This document shows positions 1 to 7,703 of a stretch of DNA of 64,000 nucleotides, piece by piece; the first letter of the stretch is position 1, and the number at the start of each line of letters is the position of its first letter. Under the pieces are notes generated by a model that worked only from the letters and a program-made list of their open reading frames with translations, did not search any database and was not told where the DNA came from. The position numbers were made by a program, and so were the translations under genes. The DNA lies in contig CBFIHE010000001.1 in NCBI GenBank assembly GCA_965662345.1, positions 62,001 to 126,000 on the forward strand, read 5' to 3'. The DNA comes from UBA6049 sp965662345. Lineage in GTDB: Bacteria; Bacteroidota; Bacteroidia; Flavobacteriales_G; Salibacteraceae.

Positions 1-596
1 TTTTGAAGGATAAAAGGCATGATTTTATCACTAAGGTCACTCTAGTTGGCTACCCCCTGGTATACTTCGGTTTCCATAGTGTATTATACGGATTAGGTTT
101 AGGAGCTAGTGCGGGCCTTACCCGTGTAATGCTTGTAATTATGCCACTCTTAGCAATGACTACGGGTATAGGGCTAAGTGCACTTTTCCAGCAGTTTATC
201 AAATGGAGAAATCCTACAGCAGGAGTTTTTATTTTAGCTGTTCTCGCTGGCTTTTTCACAAGTAGCAGAATGCCTGTTTCTGAGACAAATTCCCAAAAGT
301 TAGTAAAGCAAGTAAGTACAGATCTTTCGTTATTAAACGAGGGTACGATATACTATTTTCACCCTGCTTTTGCCGTTTATATGAAATGTGACCCTTTTGA
401 AGAGGTCAATTGTTTTTCTGGTTACCCTGATGCTGCTGTACCAGGAGACATTTTGATTTGGGATAGTCATTTTGGGCCTGGGGAGGGGGGTACACCTGTG
501 GAGGTTGTAATCAATGATTTAACCTGGAATCAAGAGAAATCGTATACAGAAGGGAATGCTCAAGTTATTCTATTCCGAAAGGTTAAGGGAGAATAA
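1..596 (+). CDS. C-terminal part of a multi-span membrane protein, cut by the window edge
   Basis: The reading frame is open to the left edge, so the first in-frame TTG at position 3 is probably internal. The visible 197 residues begin with about three hydrophobic spans (roughly residues 10-32, 42-62 and 72-88). A soluble tail of about 105 residues follows, containing the segment GDILIWDSHFGPGEGG. A membrane array followed by a tail with a WDSHFGP-like segment resembles GT-C type glycosyltransferase-like proteins of Bacteroidota, but the catalytic N-terminus is not visible, so that role is inferred. The last 14 bases overlap the convergent lipoprotein gene. Confidence 0.6.
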   Translation, partial: LKDKRHDFITKVTLVGYPLVYFGFHSVLYGLGLGASAGLTRVMLVIMPLLAMTTGIGLSALFQQFIKWRNPTAGVFILAVLAGFFTSSRMPVSETNSQKLVKQVSTDLSLLNEGTIYYFHPAFAVYMKCDPFEEVNCFSGYPDAAVPGDILIWDSHFGPGEGGTPVEVVINDLTWNQEKSYTEGNAQVILFRKVKGE

Positions 597-1326
597 CCAC
601 ATCGCCTTCGCCTTGTTGTTTGGTGATATTTACATTAGGGTTACCTGAAATGATTAAAGTACCGTAAGAATTGAAGTCTACTGTAGCTGTATCTTTAACC
701 ATTACGTGGCAATCACCTGTTCCACCTTTGTCTACATAGCAATTTTGAAGCGAGAGTTCATCTAGAAACATAAAACCAAAGCCGCGCTGGTATACATATC
801 CAAAATCGCTTTTTCCTGTTACAGTAACATCTCCCGACCCCGCATGGATTCGGACAAACAAAGAGTCTGAAGAAACGGGTAGTATTACATCTCCGCCTCC
901 TGCCCATTTATCAATGTCTAAAACTGCAGAGTTCAAAGGAGAATCAGAAGTAATGTGTTTTGAGCCGTAATGAGCAATCTCATTGAGTTGTACATAGTGA
1001 ATATCCACAGAATATTCTCTGCTATACGATCTTACAAATTTGCATCCTATATTTTCTTTAACATACAGGGTACCATCCCTTACTTCTGTATGAATTTGTT
1101 GTAGAAAGTTTTTCCCACCAGTGACAGTTACTTTTGATTCTGTTCCAGGAATAAGCTGCACTGTAACAACACCTTCTACCTGCAGTTTTGTGAATGATGA
1201 GAGAGATCTAGTTTTGGAAGTTGTATCGCCATGTGACCTAAAGCAATCATCTGCCTTTTCTTTTTCGCAACTAAAGAGGAGGAGGAGTAAGCTCATAAGA
1301 AGTATACGTCTTGCTATTTTCTCCAT
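583..1326 (-). CDS. GIN-domain (DUF2807) lipoprotein
   Basis: This 247-residue protein starts with a short basic and hydrophobic signal ending in the lipobox-like LLLFSC, so a lipoprotein anchored at Cys20 is likely. The rest is a beta-rich GIN domain (putative autotransporter adhesin head, DUF2807), with the typical opening in which a SFTKLQVEGVVTVQL strand is followed by repeated short beta strands rich in V, G and D. Such proteins in Bacteroidota are surface or periplasmic and mostly of unknown function. The start codon overlaps the end of the upstream PagL-like gene by 13 bases, so the two are probably co-transcribed. A second GIN-domain protein lies at 21315-22031. Confidence 0.85.
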   Translation of the reverse strand: MEKIARRILLMSLLLLLFSCEKEKADDCFRSHGDTTSKTRSLSSFTKLQVEGVVTVQLIPGTESKVTVTGGKNFLQQIHTEVRDGTLYVKENIGCKFVRSYSREYSVDIHYVQLNEIAHYGSKHITSDSPLNSAVLDIDKWAGGGDVILPVSSDSLFVRIHAGSGDVTVTGKSDFGYVYQRGFGFMFLDELSLQNCYVDKGGTGDCHVMVKDTATVDFNSYGTLIISGNPNVNITKQQGEGDVVILP

Positions 1327-2414
1327 ATCCTATATCCCAATCCAAGTTCAAAGTAATCCGCCACAAAGAGGTGTGTTTTAACGGTTCCATTAATGAACCA
1401 TCTTTCAGCCACATTGTACCTAAGCCCAATTCTGTTATAAATACTCAGCGATGGCAGTTCATGAGCGAAAACATATACTCCCATTCCCAAATAAACCGAT
1501 AGATTACCAATTATTCTGGAATATCCTCCTGATAACCCCACTTGATATAAATCACCTGTTGTAAACGCTATCTGCTCTGCTTTGTAGAAGTCTTCTAACT
1601 CTTTGTTGTAGAACAGGTCAAAAGATGTGTGCAATCTGCTCCTACGAGAATTAGAATAAAAACCTGCCTCAAGCGCGGTAGTAAGTGCAAGACGTGGGGT
1701 GTTAAGCACATCAAATTGATTTACAAAGCCAGATGCGAGTAAAATCAACTCTCTTCTCTGTTCTACCAGCGTAATTTTTTGCTGCTCACTGTATTCTGGT
1801 GTCTCTTGTCCTGAAAATCGAATTCCTACAAACGAAGAAGGGATATTAACACCCAAGTTTGGCTTTTGAGTGCCAGCATTAGAAAAGTGGGTAAAGGCCA
1901 AGCCACCCATGAGTAGCCATCTTTTGGTAATGGCATAGCTGATATTCGTTTGTAGCGTAACGGCCAGGTTCAAATGAGAGCCAATCATTTCATTTTTTCT
2001 GTTTTCCGTTCTATTCCAAGGGTTATTTAAGTAGGCAAGCCCCATACCCCCTGAAGCCTCAAAAGTGAATTTGCCACGCTTTATATCTAAAAGGCTTAAA
2101 TAGGGAATTGCTCCATATGCTTCGCCCAATTCGGCATAGCTTAAACGCATATGCAATAACGTAACACCAACATCAGGAAATCCTGAATAGGAGTGCCAAT
2201 CGGCTTTGCCAGATGGCTTAAGAAGCAAGTCTAGTTGAATTCCAGAAACGCCCCGCTGTACAAGGTGTTCTACCCCTTGTCTGTGCATCCATACAAAACC
2301 TGCATGAATTTTCGTTTGGATACTTAAACCATGTTTCTGTTTAACACGTTGTTGACCCAATGCCGATGAGGCTTGGAGCCCAAGAAATATAAATGAGAGT
2401 AACAGTAGCCTCAT
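1314..2414 (-). CDS. Acyloxyacyl hydrolase (PagL-like lipid A deacylase)
   Basis: This 366-residue outer-membrane protein has a signal peptide ending near ALGQ (residues 1-21). The segment around residues 176-179 reads H-F-S-N, followed by PNLGV. That matches the PagL H-x-S-N active-site motif, in which His and Ser belong to the catalytic triad. PagL removes a 3-O-acyl chain from lipid A. The Bacteroidota form is longer than the proteobacterial one (about 170 residues), and here the second half is a further stretch of amphipathic beta strands ending in an aromatic residue pattern. A TATATTTA element (2419-2426) sits 5 nt before the ATG. Downstream it overlaps the GIN-domain gene. Confidence 0.85.
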   Translation of the reverse strand: MRLLLLSFIFLGLQASSALGQQRVKQKHGLSIQTKIHAGFVWMHRQGVEHLVQRGVSGIQLDLLLKPSGKADWHSYSGFPDVGVTLLHMRLSYAELGEAYGAIPYLSLLDIKRGKFTFEASGGMGLAYLNNPWNRTENRKNEMIGSHLNLAVTLQTNISYAITKRWLLMGGLAFTHFSNAGTQKPNLGVNIPSSFVGIRFSGQETPEYSEQQKITLVEQRRELILLASGFVNQFDVLNTPRLALTTALEAGFYSNSRRSRLHTSFDLFYNKELEDFYKAEQIAFTTGDLYQVGLSGGYSRIIGNLSVYLGMGVYVFAHELPSLSIYNRIGLRYNVAERWFINGTVKTHLFVADYFELGLGYRIWRK

Positions 2415-2433
2415 GTGCTAAATATAGGAATAA

Positions 2434-2441
2434 TACCTTTG
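2434..2441 (+). promoter_or_regulatory. -7 promoter element for mazG
   Basis: TACCTTTG is a perfect match to the Bacteroidota -7 consensus TAnnTTTG. Its final G is 17 nt before the ATG at 2458, so a leader of about 13 nt is expected. This supports the ATG over the TTG at 2449. Confidence 0.55.
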
Positions 2442-2457
2442 GTCAAAATTGCAGGAA

Positions 2458-3252
2458 ATGCCTCATAACTCAAGAGAAAAGAAGCTTGAAAACTTTGCCA
2501 GATTGTTAGATATAATGGATGATTTGCGTACAGGTTGTCCTTGGGACAAGAAACAGACGATGGAGTCTTTAAGGTACCTAACCATAGAAGAAACCTATGA
2601 ATTGTCTGATGCAATTTTGGATAAGCAACTTGATGAAGTAAAAGGAGAAATTGGGGACTTAATGCTGCACCTAGTGTTTTATTCCAAAATAGGAGATGAA
2701 AAGAACGCTTTTGATGTAGCGGATGTCCTTGAAGCAGTTTGTGATAAACTCGTACACCGCCATCCGCATATTTACGGAGATACCGAGGCTAAAACAGAAG
2801 AAGAGGTAAAGCGCAATTGGGAAAAACTCAAATTAAAAGAAGGCAAAAAGAGTGTTCTTGAGGGAGTACCTAAATCGCTACCCGCAATGGTTAAGGCTAG
2901 CAGGATTCAAGAAAAGGCAAAAGGTGTTGGTTTTGATTGGGACAATAGAGAGCAAGTTTGGGGTAAAGTACAAGAAGAACTAGGCGAGTTACAAGAAGAG
3001 CTAGTTGCAGAGAGTGGTAAGGATAAGATAGAAAGTGAGTTTGGAGACGTACTTTTCAGTCTTATTAACTATGCTCGGTTTATTGGCATAAATCCAGAAG
3101 ATGCTCTGGAAAGAACGAATAGAAAGTTCATCCATAGATTCCGTTACTTAGAATCTATGGCTGCTAAAAGTGGAAAAGCGCTAACCGATATGACATTAGA
3201 AGAAATGGATGTCTTTTGGGAGGATGCAAAAACACTTAAAAGCGATACGTAA
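2458..3252 (+). CDS. mazG: Nucleoside triphosphate pyrophosphohydrolase MazG
   Basis: This 264-residue enzyme hydrolyses NTPs and dNTPs to the monophosphate and pyrophosphate and is thought to act as a house-cleaning enzyme. It contains two MazG domains. The first has LTIEETYELSDAI followed by GEIGDLMLHLVF, and the second has ELGELQEEL followed by ESEFGDVLFSL; these supply the paired E-x-x-E and E-x-x-D metal-binding helices. The opening RLLDIMDDLRTGCPWDKKQT is typical of the family. I chose the ATG at 2458 over the in-frame TTG at 2449 because of the promoter position. The 3' end overlaps the convergent PAP2 gene by 17 bases. Confidence 0.95.
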   Translation: MPHNSREKKLENFARLLDIMDDLRTGCPWDKKQTMESLRYLTIEETYELSDAILDKQLDEVKGEIGDLMLHLVFYSKIGDEKNAFDVADVLEAVCDKLVHRHPHIYGDTEAKTEEEVKRNWEKLKLKEGKKSVLEGVPKSLPAMVKASRIQEKAKGVGFDWDNREQVWGKVQEELGELQEELVAESGKDKIESEFGDVLFSLINYARFIGINPEDALERTNRKFIHRFRYLESMAAKSGKALTDMTLEEMDVFWEDAKTLKSDT

Positions 3253-4021
3253 GCCCAACACTTGTTTGGTTTCCACCAAATATAGGGAAGAACCTAAGAG
3301 ATTGATTCTTGTGCAGTTTTACGGTGGCAGATGCAATTCCAAAGCCTAGTGCTGCCCCCCAGAAGATATCGCTACTCCAATGTTTGTTAAGGTATAACCT
3401 ACTTAAACTAACAGCCGCAGCAGAGGTATAACAGATTGCCCCTAGCCATGGCTTATTTGGGTTTGAGCGAGCAATGGCAGTAGCTACAGCCCAACTTCCT
3501 GCGGCATGAAATGAAGGAAAAGACCAATGTGTTAAGGAGGGGCCTTCCCAGTAGTCTGAATTTTCGAAATCTTCTGGTCTACCTCTTCCAGTTAGCCCTT
3601 TAATTGCAAGGGTGATGATTCCTGTATGAACAAGACTCAGCCCTGCTACTTCTGAAGTGTGTGTGAGCTTTTGGTTTCCCGTTAACTTACCAATACTCCA
3701 GCCTACAATTGGGAGGGCTCCAAGTGTGATAGGGTCACCAGCATGCGTGACGTAAGTAATCCAATCGTCATGCGCATAAGAAGTATTCACTGCTTCAAAC
3801 TTCACATTGATTTCGTCATCTAGAAAGAAGAGTGAAGTGCCAATTGCGGCAATGCCAACTAGTGGTACTAGGTCTTTCTTTGAAATCCTGTTAAAAGAGG
3901 AGAATAAACGGGCCTGACCTTGACCAAAGGCTTCAACATAACTTATAGTATCCTGGCATTGCGCATAAGAAGAACTTATAATTACCGCTAATGAAAGAAT
4001 AAAATGAATTTGTCTACCCAT
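3236..4021 (-). CDS. PAP2 family phosphatase
   Basis: This 261-residue protein has a signal peptide (residues 1-20, ending SSSYAQ). It carries all three PAP2 motifs: K-x6-RP (KGLTGRGRP), PSxH (FPSFHAAG) and SR-x5-H-x3-D (SRLYLNKHWSSD). Enzymes of this family dephosphorylate lipid or other phosphate esters outside the cytoplasmic membrane, for example phosphatidic acid or undecaprenyl pyrophosphate; the substrate here cannot be told. It is convergent with mazG and diverges from the thioredoxin gene. Confidence 0.9.
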   Translation of the reverse strand: MGRQIHFILSLAVIISSSYAQCQDTISYVEAFGQGQARLFSSFNRISKKDLVPLVGIAAIGTSLFFLDDEINVKFEAVNTSYAHDDWITYVTHAGDPITLGALPIVGWSIGKLTGNQKLTHTSEVAGLSLVHTGIITLAIKGLTGRGRPEDFENSDYWEGPSLTHWSFPSFHAAGSWAVATAIARSNPNKPWLGAICYTSAAAVSLSRLYLNKHWSSDIFWGAALGFGIASATVKLHKNQSLRFFPIFGGNQTSVGLTYRF

Positions 4022-4046
4022 GAAAACACCTACCCAAAGACCACGT

Positions 4047-4054
4047 TATATTTG
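4047..4054 (+). promoter_or_regulatory. -7 promoter element for the thioredoxin gene
   Basis: TATATTTG matches the TAnnTTTG consensus exactly. Its final G is 18 nt before the thioredoxin ATG. No clear -33 TTTG is visible. Confidence 0.5.
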
Positions 4055-4071
4055 TTGTAAACTTATAAGAT

Positions 4072-4389
4072 ATGGCAGTACAACTAGCAACGGATGCTGA
4101 TTTTTCAGACATCATTAAAACGAACGATAAAGTAATTGTAAAGTATTTCGCAGATTGGTGTGGCTCATGCAAGTTGTTTGCACCAAAATTTAGAAGGCTA
4201 TCTGAAAATCCCGATTATGATGGGGTGATTTTTTTAGAAGTGAATGCTGAAGAGAATGAAGAAGCAAGAAAAATGGCTGAAGTAAATAACCTTCCATTTT
4301 TAGCCACTTTTGAAAATGGAGCATTGAAAGCAGGAAAACCAACATCAAAAGAGGAGCGTGCTGTAGACTTGTTAAACGATTTGAAATAA
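4072..4389 (+). CDS. Thioredoxin family protein
   Basis: This 105-residue single-domain thioredoxin has no signal peptide, so it is probably cytoplasmic. The active site reads FADWCGSCKLFAP, that is CGSC rather than the CGPC of classical thioredoxin. The cis-proline region NNLPFLATFENG is present. It is likely a thiol-disulfide reductase; the altered dipeptide between the cysteines suggests a redox potential different from TrxA. The stop codon overlaps the ATG of the next gene (TAATG), so the two are translationally coupled. Confidence 0.9.
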   Translation: MAVQLATDADFSDIIKTNDKVIVKYFADWCGSCKLFAPKFRRLSENPDYDGVIFLEVNAEENEEARKMAEVNNLPFLATFENGALKAGKPTSKEERAVDLLNDLK

Positions 4390-4631
4390 TGCAGGTACCT
4401 GTTATCAAAAAGATAGTTGCTGAATATACTATTGAGCAACTGGAAGCAGCAGAAGAAGCTTTATTGGAGGAGAACACGCCTTCCATTGAGGTAGATGGTG
4501 AAGATGAAGGAGAACAACTCACTCATGTTATGGCAGCAATATGGGTAAAAAGAACCATGGAAAGAGAAGGTATATCAATTGGCAAGGCTGTGCGTGAATA
4601 TACTGTAAAGGTTAGGAATTCTATTTCTTAA
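4389..4631 (+). CDS. Small conserved protein coupled to thioredoxin (DUF6952-like)
   Basis: This is an 80-residue soluble protein with no signal peptide and no cysteine. It is acidic in the middle (EENTPSIEVDGEDEGEQ) and helical at both ends. Its start shares one base with the thioredoxin stop codon, and a strong terminator follows 8 nt after its own stop, so the two genes form a closed bicistronic unit. I recall small proteins of this kind next to thioredoxin in Flavobacteriia (DUF6952) but cannot verify the family here. Function unknown; the context suggests a role with the thioredoxin. Confidence 0.75.
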   Translation: MQVPVIKKIVAEYTIEQLEAAEEALLEENTPSIEVDGEDEGEQLTHVMAAIWVKRTMEREGISIGKAVREYTVKVRNSIS

Positions 4632-4639
4632 ATTATAGC

Positions 4640-4673
4640 AAGGGGTAGTTGTAACAATTACAACTACCCCTTT
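4640..4673 (+). terminator. Intrinsic terminator after the thioredoxin operon
   Basis: A perfect 15-bp stem (AAGGGGTAGTTGTAA with its complement) around a 3-nt CAA loop, ending in TTTATCT. It is the strongest hairpin I noticed in the window. Confidence 0.85.
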
Positions 4674-4717
4674 ATCTAATAATGCCCTACCTTTACCCGC
4701 TGATTAACTCAGTGTGT

Positions 4718-7336
4718 ATGCCTAAATCGGGAACAATAGTTTCCCTAAGCATTATTGCGTGTTTACTCAGTTTGTCTGTGATTGGTCAATCATTGGACTC
4801 CGCCAATGAAAACGCTTCATCTCATGACAAAGCGCTCTACTTTAAGGCTAAGGTAAAAGAAGTCTATCGTAAAAGTGGCCCTGAAGCTCTTCATGCCAGC
4901 CGGTCATTCTTAAAAGAAGCAATAGCAGCAGGTGATACGCTGTTACAAATAGACGCGCTTCATACAATGGGCAATGTACAACGCTTGATCAATGATTTGG
5001 ATAGTTCATCCATTTACATGCAGCGTGCGTTGGATTTGTCTACAGTAGTAAACGATTCAACATCTATTGCAAATAACCTAAATGGATTGGGAGTTCTTGA
5101 AAGTAGAAGAGGCTATTTTGAAGAATCATTGATTAAGTATAAAAAAGCTCTTACTTACTGCGAAAAGAGTAAAAATAAAGACTTAATAGGTAAGTTATAT
5201 AACAACATTGGACTCATATACCAGCGTAAAGGAAATGATGAACTGGCATTGGAGTATTTCATCAAGAGTTTAGAAATTAAAGAGGGTAATGTGAAGCCCG
5301 TTTCTCTGGTTCCAGCCTACAATAACATTGGGTTGGTTTACCTTAACATGCAGCATTTTGATAATGCCTTTACCTACTTTGAGAAAGGGCTTGCTATTGC
5401 AGACTCACTTGAAGACGACCCTAAGCGAGCAATTTTATTTACCAATTTGGGAGAGGTAAAGGCTGCTTTGAATCATACAGATGATGCTTTGCGCTACTTT
5501 AACCAGGCAATAAGTATTCGTAAGGCAAGAAACGATGAGATTGGTTTAGCTATTACCTACATGCATCTGGCAAACCTTTGGGCTAAGGTGGGAGAATCTT
5601 CTAAAGCCCTTAAATACTACAAAGAGTCACATTCACTGCTTGTTAAGAATAAAACAAAGGCTCATGTAGATCGAGTTTCTTTCCATTTAGGACGGCTTTT
5701 TTATGAGAGAAAGAATTATGCTGAGGCAAAGAAGTGGTTCAGTAAGGCTGTGCAAGTTTCCATGGATATTCAGTCAACTGCCTTCTTAATGAATTCGTAT
5801 GGGTATTTATCCAAAATCAACTATTTAGAAGGGAATATTCAAGAAGCGTATCATTACCTTAAACTTGAGAAGGTAATTTCTGATTCTATAAAAGAAGTGG
5901 AGACCTCTAATCGGATTGCTGAACTCAGACTTAAATATGAATCTGAATACAACAGGAAGACAATTAGTAACCTTAGGCAAGTTGCAGAGATTCAGGAAAG
6001 AGAAAAAAGAAAGAATTTTTTGCTCTTCATTGTCTCCTTTTTTGCACTAATTGCCAGTGTAGTTGCCTCAGTGCTCATTTACAGTCAATATCATGTTGCA
6101 CGACAAAATAGAGATGAGCTTGATTCATTGAATACTACCTTAGGTGATACCAAGAAGGAGTTAGAAGTAGCCATAGAGAAGGCGAATGAGGCACTCAAGA
6201 TTAAATCAGAATTTATCGCATCTGTTAGTCATGAGATTAGAACACCCATAAATGCCATTATTGGTATGGGTAGACTTCTAGAAGATACGGGTTTATCTGA
6301 AGAACAATTCAAGTACGTAGATGCCATCAATCACAGCAGTGAGAACTTAATGATCTTGCTCAATGATATTCTAGACTTCTCCAAGATGGATGCAAATAAA
6401 ATGGAGTTGAATCCCGAGCCAACTTCACTTTTTAATTTGTTAAATCGTGTTACAGATCTTTATAAGGAAGAAGCTTCTCGAAAATCCTTGAAGTTTGAAA
6501 TTGATTTTGCTGGTAATCTACCAGATTGGGTCTATGCAGACGGGCCAAGGTTACGGCAGGTTTTAATCAACCTATTATCAAACGCCTTCAAATTCACCAA
6601 AGAAGGGGCTGTTAAATTGGAAGTATCAGTAATTAAACGAGAGGCTTCATTTAACGGTGATTTGATAGACATACGATTTGCTGTTATTGATTCAGGCATC
6701 GGGATTTCCCAGAAGAAAATGGAGAGAATATTTGAATCTTTTCAGCAGGCAGATGCTTCTATTTCAAGCTCATATGGCGGTGTAGGTCTAGGTCTTTCCA
6801 TATCTCAACGCTTGGTTGATATGATGGGCTCATCGCTACATGTTGATTCAGAAGAAGATAAAGGTTCTGTTTTTCACTTTAACGTAAGGCTCAGAACAGC
6901 AAAACCGTTGAATGAACAAGACCCTAAAGGATTGGGTAGCGATAATACATTGAATATGCCAACTGCGAAATTGCTTATAGCAGAAGATAATGAGCTAAAC
7001 TTAGATTTAATGCGGATTACACTCAACAAATTAGGCTATGAGCCTGATACCGCTGTGAACGGGCAAGAAGTATTAGATCTACTTGAAGCGGGTAATTCTT
7101 ATGATTTAATTTTTATGGATGTGCAAATGCCTATTATGAATGGTATTGAAGCAACAAAGGCCATTTATGAAAAGTATGCAGATACTGCACCAGTAATTAT
7201 TGCTTCTACTGCAGATGCTATGGGTAACAGCCGCGAAAACTATTTGTATGCAGGAATGAACGACTACATTTCTAAACCCTTTAAGGTAGAAGACCTCAAG
7301 AATATCATCAAAAAATGGATGGCAGATAGGTCTTAA
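4718..7336 (+). CDS. TPR-containing hybrid sensor histidine kinase / response regulator
   Basis: About 872 residues. A signal peptide (LSIIACLLSLSVIGQS) is followed by TPR repeats over about residues 30-410, with clear A/N/Y repeats such as LYNNIGLIYQRKGNDELALEYF. A membrane span lies at about 432-458, then a HisKA domain with the phospho-acceptor His near 504 (SVSHEIRTPIN), an HATPase domain (DSGIGI, GVGLGLSIS) and a C-terminal receiver whose phospho-acceptor Asp is near 800 (FMDVQMPIMNG). The TPR part is predicted to be outside the cytoplasm, with signalling inside. An in-frame ATG at 4682 exists, but it lies 9 nt after the upstream terminator with no room for a promoter; a weak -7 element (TACCTTTA, 4688-4695) fits the ATG at 4718. 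No DNA-binding output domain is present. Confidence 0.92.
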   Translation: MPKSGTIVSLSIIACLLSLSVIGQSLDSANENASSHDKALYFKAKVKEVYRKSGPEALHASRSFLKEAIAAGDTLLQIDALHTMGNVQRLINDLDSSSIYMQRALDLSTVVNDSTSIANNLNGLGVLESRRGYFEESLIKYKKALTYCEKSKNKDLIGKLYNNIGLIYQRKGNDELALEYFIKSLEIKEGNVKPVSLVPAYNNIGLVYLNMQHFDNAFTYFEKGLAIADSLEDDPKRAILFTNLGEVKAALNHTDDALRYFNQAISIRKARNDEIGLAITYMHLANLWAKVGESSKALKYYKESHSLLVKNKTKAHVDRVSFHLGRLFYERKNYAEAKKWFSKAVQVSMDIQSTAFLMNSYGYLSKINYLEGNIQEAYHYLKLEKVISDSIKEVETSNRIAELRLKYESEYNRKTISNLRQVAEIQEREKRKNFLLFIVSFFALIASVVASVLIYSQYHVARQNRDELDSLNTTLGDTKKELEVAIEKANEALKIKSEFIASVSHEIRTPINAIIGMGRLLEDTGLSEEQFKYVDAINHSSENLMILLNDILDFSKMDANKMELNPEPTSLFNLLNRVTDLYKEEASRKSLKFEIDFAGNLPDWVYADGPRLRQVLINLLSNAFKFTKEGAVKLEVSVIKREASFNGDLIDIRFAVIDSGIGISQKKMERIFESFQQADASISSSYGGVGLGLSISQRLVDMMGSSLHVDSEEDKGSVFHFNVRLRTAKPLNEQDPKGLGSDNTLNMPTAKLLIAEDNELNLDLMRITLNKLGYEPDTAVNGQEVLDLLEAGNSYDLIFMDVQMPIMNGIEATKAIYEKYADTAPVIIASTADAMGNSRENYLYAGMNDYISKPFKVEDLKNIIKKWMADRS

Positions 7337-7703
7337 TTATTCTCACCATATCCACTAGCACTTTTCATACGAGTAGAGAAAGTGTTATCGTTCATCTCTG
7401 CTTCTTGTGTCAAATGTTAAGGCAGTATGTCTAGCTTCTTATAGTTCAGAAAGCAACAGATATCCAATAAATACATAGTATTCAGGTTGACGAAACCTTG
7501 ATTCGCCTTTTATAGTGTCTTGTAGTTAGAGCTGAGTTGATTCATTTGTTATAAAAGCATCTAGCTACTTACTAGCCAATTCGTGCATGAGCCTCTTGTA
7601 TGTGGTTTCCTTTAAGCTAAGAACCTGAATGAAGAATATGCGTCAAACAAAAAAGGCCTCCATATGGAAGCCTTTTTGTTGCGTTTGCATTTCGATATTC
7701 TCT
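7337..7703. other. 367-bp gene-free stretch
   Basis: Apart from the terminator at 7649-7677 I see no open frame with a plausible start, no RNA gene and no repeat here. It is long for this compact genome. Confidence 0.6.
7649..7677 (-). terminator. Intrinsic terminator of the DUF2723 gene
   Basis: A near-perfect palindrome with a GGCCTCC/GGAAGCC stem around ATAT. On the minus strand it ends in a run of six T, 27 nt past the DUF2723 stop codon. It could also act in the other direction. Confidence 0.75.
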
